Origin: Cyanobacteria bacterium T3Sed10_376R1m
GTDB taxonomy: Bacteria; Cyanobacteriota; Cyanobacteriia; Cyanobacteriales; Cyanobacteriaceae
Reading direction: 5' to 3'
NCBI GenBank assembly: GCA_003566215.1
Contig: PXEJ01000141.1
Location: 1-10,127 of the forward strand
DNA: 10,127 nucleotides
The translations under genes were made by a program, and so were the position numbers. The notes under the pieces are model-generated. The model was not told the DNA's origin, did no database searches, and saw nothing but the letters and a program-made list of their open reading frames with translations. Positions within the stretch are counted from its first letter, which is position 1, and every line of letters starts with the position of its first letter. This document shows, one piece after another, positions 1-6,875 of the stretch.

Positions 1-1098
1 AGTGAGCTTGGCGCGCTGGTCTTTGGCGGTGGCCAGTTCCTGTTTGTGGGATTGCAGGGTGGTCTGGAGATCTTCGGCTTGTTTGGCCTTGGCTTCCAGT
101 TGGGCGCGCAGATTGGTACTTGCTTCTTCCAAGGCCTTGAGCCGCTTTTGCTGCTCAGGAAGGCCGGACAGATTTTTTTCGGCCTCGGTGAGTTTCTGCT
201 GTGCCTCATCGCGGGCCTGGGTGAGTCGGGCTAGGTCTTTCTTGCGCTCGTGCAGTTCGCTGCCCAGCTTTTCGCTGGTGGTTTTTTGTTCGGTGAGTGC
301 GGATTCGAGTTGCTGGTTTTGGACCAGCTGGGCTTTTTGTTGTTCTTCGGCCTGGGCGTGGGCTTGTTCGGCTTCGGCCAGTTGGGCCTTGAGAGCCTGG
401 ACTTCGTTGTTGTGAGCCTTCTTGGCCTCGACCAGTTCGGCCTTCAGGCGCTTGCATTCCAGCGCCATGCGGTCAAGGCGCAGGTGGTGGCGCGGCCAGT
501 CGGCATCGCTGATGTCGGCCCGGGCCTGGGTGGTGTAGCCGCGCTGCTCCAGGGCTTCCAGCACCGCCGGGCTGCTGCTGGGGGTGGCGTCGTAGAAAGC
601 CTCACTGCCGGCACGCACGATCAGGCGACTGAAGCGTTCAAGCGCCTGGCACTCGGCCAGGGCGGTGAGGATGGTCAGTTCCTCGCCGGGGGCTTCCAGC
701 ACCAGCCAGTTGTGGCCGTCGGTTTTCAGCGGCAGTTGTTCGATCAGCTGTTTGACCGAGAGCGTGGAGACTTCGGCCCGGCCCACCTGGCGCAGGCCGG
801 GCAGTAGGCTGTATAGCCCCACCGGCTCGCGCAGGCTGTCGAGCTCGGGGAAGTTGAACAGGCGCAGGCTGGCGCGGCCGGTGCGGTCGGTGACGGCGAC
901 CTGCAGCACGGTGACGTTGTCCCAGCCGGCCGCCTGGGCCTGAAGCTCGGCGCAGGTTTCAGGGTTGGGCTCGACCAAAACGATCTGGTTGGGCGCGACG
1001 CGCTGGTAGTCGGGCAGTTCGGAACATAAACCCGCACCGATGTGCAGGATGATATCCGGCTCGGGCATCTGGCCGAGTTGTTGTTGTAGCCAGTCCAC
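1..1098 (-). CDS. FkbM/SAM-methyltransferase-like domain fused to a long coiled coil (3' end outside window)
   Basis: Reading minus-strand from GTG at 1098, 366 codons stay open to the left edge, so the C-terminus is missing. Residues about 14-205 resemble an FkbM-type Rossmann methyltransferase: strand plus loop DIILHIGAGLC (15-25) where SAM motif I should be, acidic LVEPNPETCAEL (41-52), then VLQVAVTDRTG (64-74). The usual FkbM signature (KIDVEG.E..VL) is replaced by WLVLEAPGEELTIL (131-144), so catalysis is doubtful. From about residue 210 to the edge the chain is Ala/Glu/Gln/Lys-rich with regular heptads, a coiled coil of more than 150 residues. GTG begins 7 nt after the upstream stop, with a weak purine stretch (GGGAAAG) before it; ATG at codon 11 is an alternative start. 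The close spacing implies coupling to the coiled-coil gene upstream and a shared polysaccharide operon. A role as chain-length ruler or scaffold is inference only. Confidence 0.72.
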   Translation of the reverse strand, partial: MDWLQQQLGQMPEPDIILHIGAGLCSELPDYQRVAPNQIVLVEPNPETCAELQAQAAGWDNVTVLQVAVTDRTGRASLRLFNFPELDSLREPVGLYSLLPGLRQVGRAEVSTLSVKQLIEQLPLKTDGHNWLVLEAPGEELTILTALAECQALERFSRLIVRAGSEAFYDATPSSSPAVLEALEQRGYTTQARADISDADWPRHHLRLDRMALECKRLKAELVEAKKAHNNEVQALKAQLAEAEQAHAQAEEQQKAQLVQNQQLESALTEQKTTSEKLGSELHERKKDLARLTQARDEAQQKLTEAEKNLSGLPEQQKRLKALEEASTNLRAQLEAKAKQAEDLQTTLQSHKQELATAKDQRAKLT

Positions 1099-1105
1099 TA
1101 TTGGA

Positions 1106-2275
1106 TTACTTTCCCATGAAAGGTCGGAGCAGCAGGCGGATGGGGGCGGTGATTTTCCAGGAGAGCGAGCTGCGCAGGGCTTTTTCCGTGTCGGTGAGGC
1201 GCTGGACTTCGTTCGTGAGGGCGATTTTTTGCTTCTCTTGCTCATCGAACTTGCTTTTGCTGGCGCTATGCTCCAGGAAATAGCGCTCCAGCTCCTCTTG
1301 AACGTGGTGAAGCTGATGCAGCAGCAGTTCGTTCTCTTCTTTCAGATCTTCATTTTCTTGCCGCAGCTTGGCGTTGTCTGTTTGCGATTGCTGTATTTCG
1401 GCTTTCTGCCGGGCCGTCTCTTCTTGGGCAGCGTTAAGTTCTTTCTCGCGCTCGCGCCCTTTCAGGAATACGGACTCCAATTCTTCCTGCGTTTGGTTCA
1501 ACTGGGCCAGCAGTCTTCTGTTTTCTTCTTTCAATCCATTGACCTGGGCCGGGGGGATCGTGGATTTTTCCCGATAGGTTTGAAAGCTTGATGACAAATC
1601 GATTTTCGATGCACCGCCGGCTGCGGTCAGCGGCAGGGCACTAACCTCAAGTTCGGCGGCAATGCGGCGGGCCCGCGGGCTGTGGTGGCAGGCCCGATCG
1701 GCGATCAGCAGGTGCACGGGGTCTGCGTTGGAAGCCGGTGAAGATTCAGCGGACTCAGATGACCCTGCAGACTCTGGCCGCGTTAACGCCAGGTCCAGTC
1801 GCTGGTTGAGTTCTTCGATCAGGTCCGCGGGGTTGGCCAGGGCGGCAGAATGCTCGACGAGGATAATGCGCCGTCTGGCCTGGCGGAAGATTCCAAGAAT
1901 TTCTTCTGCGCGGCTCAGCCAGTCTTCGAGCGCCTGTTCCGGGGTCACATCGTCGGCTATCGCTCCGGCGATGGTCGGAATCGGCGCCGGATAGATCAAC
2001 AGCAGGGTGGAGTCGGGCTGTGCGGCCAAGGCCGCTTTCGCCCGCTCCAGCGCGCCGTCGGGCTCAAAGCTTCGCAGCAGCGTTGCGCCATCCATTGATG
2101 GGGCGCGCTGGTTTTCGCAGCCCTCGAAGCAACCGGCAGTTTTCAAAAAGGCGCCTATCGCGGCTGCATCCAAACCAGGTGCTGCTGCCAGCAAGATCTG
2201 CGGCGAGCCCGTTCCTGAAAGCCTGGAAGCTTGATTTTGTGTGCCCGTTTTCCCCTGATCTAACATTCTTTTCAT
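1106..2275 (-). CDS. coiled-coil protein of polysaccharide locus, function unknown
   Basis: 389 residues. The ATG at 2275 follows GGGGAGAAGATC, a strong Shine-Dalgarno at good spacing, which decides the start. Residues 25-215 form an alpha/beta-looking domain with strands ILLAAAPG (27-34), TLLLIYPAP (90-98), RRIILVEH (135-142) and HLLIADRA (188-195), split by an Ser/Ala/Glu-rich linker (167-185); I do not recognise the family. Residues 245-366 are coiled coil containing a duplicated motif: LKEENRRLLAQLNQTQEELE (248-267, then FL at 270-271) and LKEENELLLHQLHHVQEELE (311-330, then FL at 333-334). The tail SLSWKITAPIRLLLRPF (370-386) is amphipathic and resembles S-W-x-[IL]-T-x-P-[IL]-R endings I recall from proteins of O-antigen and capsule clusters, possibly a membrane-surface anchor. 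It is the first gene after a leader carrying an ops element, so it is probably RfaH-dependent. No transmembrane helix or signal peptide is visible. Confidence 0.85.
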   Translation of the reverse strand: MKRMLDQGKTGTQNQASRLSGTGSPQILLAAAPGLDAAAIGAFLKTAGCFEGCENQRAPSMDGATLLRSFEPDGALERAKAALAAQPDSTLLLIYPAPIPTIAGAIADDVTPEQALEDWLSRAEEILGIFRQARRRIILVEHSAALANPADLIEELNQRLDLALTRPESAGSSESAESSPASNADPVHLLIADRACHHSPRARRIAAELEVSALPLTAAGGASKIDLSSSFQTYREKSTIPPAQVNGLKEENRRLLAQLNQTQEELESVFLKGREREKELNAAQEETARQKAEIQQSQTDNAKLRQENEDLKEENELLLHQLHHVQEELERYFLEHSASKSKFDEQEKQKIALTNEVQRLTDTEKALRSSLSWKITAPIRLLLRPFMGK

Positions 2276-2303
2276 GATCTTCTCCCCATGCTGATCGTCC
2301 GTT

Positions 2304-2329
2304 CTCCAGGCACGCTACCGCCCTTGGAG
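2304..2329 (-). promoter_or_regulatory. JUMPstart-like ops element (RfaH recruitment site)
   Basis: The minus strand reads GGCGGTAGCGTG at 2322-2311, an exact match to the ops consensus at which RNA polymerase pauses and RfaH binds the non-template strand. It sits between inverted-repeat arms CTCCA and TGGAG (2329-2325 and 2308-2304), as expected for a JUMPstart-type structure. It lies 35 nt before the ATG at 2275, in the leader of a polysaccharide-type operon, the normal setting for RfaH antitermination of long LPS, capsule or O-antigen operons. That RfaH acts here is inference from this match and context. Confidence 0.8.
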
Positions 2330-2415
2330 TTCCCCACCGTCTTTCGCGATTGCTGATTGGTTGGCGTCAGTCCGAACGGCCACTAACGCTAATCTCTCAG
2401 TTTATCGCAGGACGA

Positions 2416-2426
2416 CCCCATAGGGG
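2416..2426. repeat. short CCCC-ATA-GGGG inverted repeat
   Basis: A 4-bp GC stem with a 3-nt loop inside the leader. No T tract follows on either strand, so it is not a terminator. It may fold in the leader RNA, but there is no specific sign of function. Confidence 0.3.
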
Positions 2427-2460
2427 CGACGTGATTACCGCGTGAAAGCGCAGCAGCCAG

Positions 2461-2495
2461 TAGATATCCCCAATTTTCATAGATATAAAATCTAT
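2461..2495. repeat. AT-rich inverted repeat with partial direct copy
   Basis: ATAGAT (2479-2484) and ATCTAT (2490-2495) form an inverted repeat around ATAAA. The heptamer TAGATAT occurs at 2461-2467 and again 19 bp away at 2480-2486, about two helical turns apart. The repeat overlaps the candidate -10 hexamer, which would suit an operator, but no known regulator consensus is recognised. Confidence 0.4.
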
Positions 2496-2509
2496 CCACG
2501 CCATGTAAA
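2482..2509 (-). promoter_or_regulatory. candidate sigma-70 promoter for the 2275 operon
   Basis: On the minus strand, TTTACA (2509-2504; 5 of 6 to the -35 consensus) is separated by 16 bp from TATATC (2487-2482; 4 of 6 to the -10 consensus). Transcription would start near 2475. The weak -10 and the CRP-like palindrome centred about 72 bp upstream fit an activator-dependent promoter. This is consensus matching only. Confidence 0.4.
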
Positions 2510-2536
2510 CCTATCGGCAGCACGCTCAGGCGGTTA

Positions 2537-2558
2537 TTATGTGATTTTATTCACATTT
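2537..2558. promoter_or_regulatory. CRP/Clp/Vfr-like binding site
   Basis: A palindrome with perfect half-sites TGTGA-N6-TCACA. On the minus strand it starts AAATGTGA, as in the E. coli CRP consensus, and all 10 core half-site bases match. Its centre (2547.5) is about 72 bp upstream of the predicted start near 2475, close to a class I activation position. It lies just beyond the stop codon of the 2563-5682 gene. On the plus strand six T follow, so it could instead be a weak plus-strand terminator hairpin, but no plus-strand gene precedes it. Confidence 0.5.
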
Positions 2559-2562
2559 TTTA

Positions 2563-5500
2563 CTACCGCCAACAACGAAAATAGATCTGCTTGTAGCGTT
2601 CAGCCATAGCCGCGCAGTTTTGGCGAAGGCCTTCTTGTGCTTGCCATTTCTCTACTTTTCCAGCAGCCTCCTGATACCGGGAGGGATCTGAGCGCAAGCC
2701 TAGAATTAGCTGTTTTAATTCAGCGGTATCTCCAGGACTAATCAGCCACCCCGCACCAGATTGACGAACACGCTCTCCGACAGCACCGCAGTCTACGCCT
2801 ATCACCGGCAAACCGGCCGCCCAAAGTTCTGTCAGCGTGTGGCACCAGGTCTCGGGCCAGATCGACAGCACAGCACCGAGATGCGCACCGATCTCCTGAG
2901 CATGTGCGGCAAACTCGGATCGTTCGTAAGCACCATGCACGACCACCTCGGGTGGCGGCTCACCGTCAAGCCAACGACCTAGCACATGCAGCTCAATGCC
3001 CAATTCGCCCGCAGATTCCGCCAGCTCGGAAATCAGTGCCGATCCCTTGGCCGGGGTAAGTGTAGCGGGCACAAGGATTCGCATCAGGCCATCGGGGTCG
3101 ATCTGGCGCGGCGGAAGGAATGAACCAAAGTCACGGCCGTGAGGGATGATTTCGAAGCGATGGTCCTGCAGGATCGGAAAATTTCGCAGAATGATCTCTT
3201 GTGCCGTGCGCGATGTGGTTACCAGTACATCGGTGTCGGAAAGAACTTTTGCAAAAACAGATTGCCATTCCTTCACCGCCGCATGCTTGAGTTCGGGCAC
3301 CTCTTTGTCCGGCCATAGTTCTGGTGCACAGTGTCCGTCACTTGCCGTACAGGTACCGCCGCAGAACTGCATACGCTCATCCAAAAGCTTCACATTAGGA
3401 CAGACGGTATAAAAGTCATGCAGCGAAAAAACTACAGCAATTTCCATGCTTTTCGCCAAACCAATCAAGCCCAGGCTATGGCGCGCGATGTGACGTACAT
3501 GAACCAATTCGATGGCGTACTGATATAGCCAGTTGGCGATTAACGCATCGTATTCTTCACTTAAGTGAGGGAAAGCGCGAATGGGCTGAGAAAGCACCGC
3601 ATAGTCGACAAGGGCCATCTCGCCGCAGCGATAGCTGAAAAGCTCGACGATCTCGCCATTCGATCGGAGTAGAAAAGTCTCCAGCTCGTCGCCCAGCGAA
3701 TCCATAAGGTCGCGATTAGTCAGCGATGTGCCGGCATCCTCAGGAAGTGCGGCGATAACGTATAGCACGCGCTGTCGGACCTTGGCATCAGGCATCTGCA
3801 GGCACTCAGTGACCTTACGTATATGGGCCCTGGCCCTTTCCATGTCTGGCGAGCGAACAAAAGCCTCTACGCGCTGTAAATAGTGTGGATATCGCTTTAC
3901 GACCTCGGTCAGGCCTTTTACCGCAAGCTCCTTGCGACGTGAACCGAAACTGGCGGAACGATGATGAAAAACATAGGTCGCGCAGTCCACGAGGTGGCGC
4001 CATCCAGCCTGCCTGGCACGCATGCAAAATTCGTTCTCTTCACCATATCCCACTGGAAAAGCATCAGCGTCAAAAGCACCAACTTGGTTCAGGCATTCTC
4101 GACGGACATACATACAGAATCCGTTGCCGGTGGGGGTTTCCGGAGAAGTCAATTGATCAGTCTGGGCAATGGCGCGGCTGAACGCCTCACTAGAGAACTG
4201 ATGGGGCACTCGGTTCTCCTGCTCCATAAAAGGAACCGAGAACGCGCCAGCATTATTTGAAACGGCGGTAACCGTTCCAATATCATTAGCGCTGTTGGCA
4301 CATATCTTTAGTCTTCGAATAAACCCAGGTCCGACCCTCGTATCACTATTGAGCAACACCACATCGTCTTGGCCGACATGAGCAATGCCACGATTGACGG
4401 TAGCGGTATAGCCCATATTCGAAGGATTGACGAGAATTTCGAAACGCGGATCGGATGCAATCGATTCTAATACGTGACTCACGTCCGTATCGTTACTCGC
4501 ATCGTCAACAATGATTATTCGAATGGAGGTCGGAGCGTGAGCTTGCAGCGATTCAATACATTCCTTCAAGACAGCAGCCGCTTTGTAGACCGGCACGATC
4601 ACGCTAACGCCCGTATTCCCCGCTCTTTTCAACGACCCAATCACATCCAGCGAGAATCTGGAGCGAACATCGCGGTCACTTAAGTCCAGCGAGTCCCACC
4701 ACATTCTACGTGCCGGTGTCGGGCGACACAGATCGCCTGCCTCACGACCTACCAACTCGTAATAAGCTAACGGACTGAGCACCCCATTGCCCGCTTCGGG
4801 GTGGTTTTCCAGATACCACCCGGTATCGAACCAGGGGCTGGGGTTGCGCTTCTCGCTTTTTCCCTTGAGGAGGAAGTGGTTCAGTGCATCAGCCTGCGAC
4901 TCGCCGACATCCGGATATCGCGCGAGGTACCAAGCGGGATCGAACAGCGGACTGTTCTTGATCAGCTCGCGTTGTGCTGCAATACCGACATCCGTTCCAA
5001 GCCCGACGCGACCCGATCGCCGGGCCGCTTTTGTTGGGAAGCGGCCCTCCCGCTTGCCGCGAACCACGTAATGCAGCAGCGGATTGACTCGGGCCTCAGC
5101 CACGTCTGGATACATCCGAAGATCCTCTGAACTGCTGAAACCCGGCGATGGATCGAGCCCGGCTTGAGCCCCCTTTGCCAGGAAGTGCAACAACGGGTTG
5201 ACGCCTACCCGATCGACCTCCGGATAGTTCAGCAGGTACCAGCCCGGGTCGAACTCCGGATGGGGCTGGCGACCCTCCGCAGCGCCATGCGCCAGGTAGT
5301 GGATCAGCGGATCGGCGCCTGCCTGGGCAACGTCAGGGTAGCTTTCTCGATAGAAATCGGCATCGAACAGCGGATGAGCGTACCGTCGTTCCGGCGGCGG
5401 CGTAGACAGATAACATTCAAGCGTGCTTTTGCTGCGTTCCGTGGCGGCCGGATGATGACGCAGGTACCAGCCTGGGTCGAACAGCGGGTGCGGCTTGCGC

Positions 5501-5682
5501 CCTTCGCGACTTCCCCGGGCAAGGTAATGGACTGCGGGGTCGACACGCGCCTCGGCGACGTCGGCGTAGACTTCCAGATACCAGTCAGGCTCGAAAAGCG
5601 GGCTGCCCGCAATTCGGCGAGCTCGCAGTCCGCGGCCGATCCATTCAGAAAGCGATGACGGCCAGGAAAAGATGCCCCGCAT
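2563..5682 (-). CDS. bifunctional GT2-GT4 glycosyltransferase with seven N-terminal WYL/YPDV repeats
   Basis: 1039 residues in three parts. Residues 28-321 hold seven units of about 38 residues with consensus DPxWYLxxYPDV...DPLxHYLxxGxxEGRxP; unit five (from about 181) lacks WYL. Residues 358-600 are a GT2 (GT-A fold) transferase: VSVIVPVY (359-366), IIIVDDAS (389-396), the NSD metal-binding motif in VVLLNSDTR (441-449), and GYGEENEFCMRARQAG (545-560). Residues 638-1039 are a GT4 (GT-B fold) transferase: HDFYTVCPN (755-763), a cysteine cluster FCGGTC...C (773-785), and the E-x7-E motif, E944 and E952, in PETWCHTLTELWAAGLPVIG. No signal peptide or membrane helix is seen, so it is probably cytoplasmic or membrane-associated, adding two sugars to a lipid-linked surface glycan. 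It starts 14 nt after the upstream stop with no clear Shine-Dalgarno, suggesting coupling. The acceptor and sugars cannot be read from sequence. Confidence 0.92.
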   Translation of the reverse strand: MRGIFSWPSSLSEWIGRGLRARRIAGSPLFEPDWYLEVYADVAEARVDPAVHYLARGSREGRKPHPLFDPGWYLRHHPAATERSKSTLECYLSTPPPERRYAHPLFDADFYRESYPDVAQAGADPLIHYLAHGAAEGRQPHPEFDPGWYLLNYPEVDRVGVNPLLHFLAKGAQAGLDPSPGFSSSEDLRMYPDVAEARVNPLLHYVVRGKREGRFPTKAARRSGRVGLGTDVGIAAQRELIKNSPLFDPAWYLARYPDVGESQADALNHFLLKGKSEKRNPSPWFDTGWYLENHPEAGNGVLSPLAYYELVGREAGDLCRPTPARRMWWDSLDLSDRDVRSRFSLDVIGSLKRAGNTGVSVIVPVYKAAAVLKECIESLQAHAPTSIRIIIVDDASNDTDVSHVLESIASDPRFEILVNPSNMGYTATVNRGIAHVGQDDVVLLNSDTRVGPGFIRRLKICANSANDIGTVTAVSNNAGAFSVPFMEQENRVPHQFSSEAFSRAIAQTDQLTSPETPTGNGFCMYVRRECLNQVGAFDADAFPVGYGEENEFCMRARQAGWRHLVDCATYVFHHRSASFGSRRKELAVKGLTEVVKRYPHYLQRVEAFVRSPDMERARAHIRKVTECLQMPDAKVRQRVLYVIAALPEDAGTSLTNRDLMDSLGDELETFLLRSNGEIVELFSYRCGEMALVDYAVLSQPIRAFPHLSEEYDALIANWLYQYAIELVHVRHIARHSLGLIGLAKSMEIAVVFSLHDFYTVCPNVKLLDERMQFCGGTCTASDGHCAPELWPDKEVPELKHAAVKEWQSVFAKVLSDTDVLVTTSRTAQEIILRNFPILQDHRFEIIPHGRDFGSFLPPRQIDPDGLMRILVPATLTPAKGSALISELAESAGELGIELHVLGRWLDGEPPPEVVVHGAYERSEFAAHAQEIGAHLGAVLSIWPETWCHTLTELWAAGLPVIGVDCGAVGERVRQSGAGWLISPGDTAELKQLILGLRSDPSRYQEAAGKVEKWQAQEGLRQNCAAMAERYKQIYFRCWR
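4720..5601 (-). repeat. coding tandem repeats, seven WYL/YPDV units
   Basis: Protein-level repeats of about 38 codons begin near residues 28, 67, 105, 143, 181, 245 and 283. Some units remain close in DNA: 5233-5254 and 5461-5482 are 22-bp near-copies differing at one base (CAGGTACCAGCC, then C or T, then GGGTCGAAC on the plus strand). A non-repeat linker of about 28 residues (217-244) separates units five and six. Confidence 0.85.
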
Positions 5683-5696
5683 TTCAGCGACAGACG

Positions 5697-6875
5697 TCAG
5701 TCACGAGTGATTGAGCGCTGACGAAGCTCGCCCAGCGTCGCATAGTCGGCCGCGTACAACTTTTTGGCTATCGCGGTGGCCTCGCTGCAGGTCTGCAGCC
5801 CGTTCTTGGGCCAGGCCGATAGGGCGTCGGCACGGCTTAAGGGCTTTTGCCATAGTTCCGGATCGATGGCATTTTGGCTACCGTCCGGCGCGTGCCGGTG
5901 CGAAGCCCGCTCGATCGACCGGCGGCGGCGCACGGACGACGCTGCCGGATCGCGGCCCTGGTCAGCGTCGATGCCCTGAAGCGATACCTCGAGATCCTGC
6001 TCATCGATCACGATCAGGTATAAGCGCCCAAAGTGCAGCAGATCCAGGGGATGACGCTGAAGGCGATGGTGGATATTGCATTGCGCCAGGTTGATCTTCG
6101 ACAGGTAATCCAGGAAATTGCCGTACGAGAAGCCAAGACGATGGTCGATGGCACGGCCGAGAACGCACGACATGAGCCGGTCTTCGTAGCCGTTGGCAAG
6201 CGCATGGCGGTATGAGGCGATACAGCGGCGCGCTGGATCCCGCATGACCTTGACATAGGTCCATTCCCCGGGCCCCTCTCTCCCCAGGCGTAGACAGGCT
6301 TCCTGATGTGATTGAGAGGAAGCGAGCACCTGCGTTCGATAATCGTGCGGCCAGGATGAAAATGCTTCGGCCTGATCGAGCAGGCCAAGTCGTTCAAGAT
6401 GCCAGATCAAGACATGAGTGCAGGCCGATTTTGCCGACCAGGAAACGGCGGTGCGCCGGACTCCATCAAGCAACGGCTGCGGACGCCAGCGCAATCGGGC
6501 TTCCAATGAAACATTGATTGCAGACGGCCGATTAAGCAGAAGGTCTGCGGCCGGATCAGGACTTCGACCCTCATTTTCTCCAGACACAATACAATGCCAA
6601 AGCGCAGGCAGGCCTGCCTGCGCTACGTCCGGGTTGGCTTCTAGATATGCGCAGGGGGAGAACTTCGGTCCGGGATCCCGACCCTCGCGATGGCCGGAAG
6701 ACAGGTAGTGAACCAACGGGTCAATTCCGGCTTTTGCCACATCTGGATATGTGGCTAGATACCAGTTCGGATCAAATAAGGAGGAGCAGGCTAGTCTTCT
6801 CGCACGTATCTTCAAACGCCAGCGGCGCAGGAGATGACGTGTGTCATTCAAACCTGTCTTGAAAGATAATTTCAT
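5697..6875 (-). CDS. Sulfotransfer_2-like sulfotransferase with two N-terminal WYL/YPDV repeats
   Basis: 392 residues from ATG 6875, predicted to transfer sulfate from PAPS to a glycan hydroxyl. After a basic N-terminus (11-28), residues 33-107 carry one full repeat (FDPNWYLATYPDV, 34-46) and one degenerate unit (CAYLEANPDV, 75-84). The catalytic part starts near 138. VSWSAKSACTHV (144-155) matches the [A/K]-K-x-x-C-T 5'-phosphosulfate-binding loop of this family, and VMRDPARRCIASYR (210-223) is the 3'-phosphate-binding motif with Arg and Ser. Residues 301-335 are Arg/Asp/Ser-rich and atypical. ATG 6875 overlaps the preceding gene by 32 nt and has AGGTGG somewhat far upstream; an ATG at 6935 would overlap by 92 nt and is less likely. 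The same repeats occur in the next protein, so the two probably dock to a common partner or substrate (inference). Confidence 0.82.
   Translation of the reverse strand: MKLSFKTGLNDTRHLLRRWRLKIRARRLACSSLFDPNWYLATYPDVAKAGIDPLVHYLSSGHREGRDPGPKFSPCAYLEANPDVAQAGLPALWHCIVSGENEGRSPDPAADLLLNRPSAINVSLEARLRWRPQPLLDGVRRTAVSWSAKSACTHVLIWHLERLGLLDQAEAFSSWPHDYRTQVLASSQSHQEACLRLGREGPGEWTYVKVMRDPARRCIASYRHALANGYEDRLMSCVLGRAIDHRLGFSYGNFLDYLSKINLAQCNIHHRLQRHPLDLLHFGRLYLIVIDEQDLEVSLQGIDADQGRDPAASSVRRRRSIERASHRHAPDGSQNAIDPELWQKPLSRADALSAWPKNGLQTCSEATAIAKKLYAADYATLGELRQRSITRD
6555..6779 (-). repeat. two WYL/YPDV repeat units in the sulfotransferase
   Basis: Residues 33-107 of the sulfotransferase. Unit one has every consensus position (DPNWYL, YPDV, DPLVHYL, EGR). 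Unit two keeps NPDVAQAG and NEGRSP but has CAYL in place of WYL. They are the same family as the seven units in the neighbouring glycosyltransferase. Confidence 0.8.

Larger units (their letters stand above)
2276..2562 (-). other. 287-bp control region and 5' leader of the left-hand operon
   Basis: No credible gene lies here on either strand. The stretch is AT-rich at its right end (2461-2562) and GC-richer towards 2275. In minus-strand order it holds a CRP-like palindrome, a candidate sigma-70 promoter, an AT-rich inverted and direct repeat, a small CCCC-ATA-GGGG hairpin (2416-2426), and the ops element with flanking inverted repeat. If the promoter call is right, the untranslated leader of the 2275 gene is about 200 nt. 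No convincing intrinsic terminator follows the 2563-5682 gene on the minus strand, so readthrough from upstream is possible. Confidence 0.7.

Noticed and set aside
250..807. Plus-strand open frame with hydrophobic Leu/Phe/Gly-rich translation
   Set aside because: It lies opposite the Gln/Glu/Lys-rich coiled coil of the FkbM-like gene; such antisense frames are by-products. No ribosome binding site or plausible domain.
1040..1591. Plus-strand open frame of 183 codons
   Set aside because: Antisense to the 3' part of the 1106-2275 coiled-coil gene, with the same composition artefact. The minus frame has a strong ribosome site and heptads.
2537..2561. Intrinsic terminator (stem plus six T on the plus strand)
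   Set aside because: The stem is only 6 bp and AT-rich, no plus-strand gene precedes it, and on the minus strand no T tract follows. The CRP half-site match explains it better.
5164..5658. Plus-strand open frame of 164 codons
   Set aside because: Antisense to the WYL/YPDV repeats, and its apparent repeats simply mirror them.
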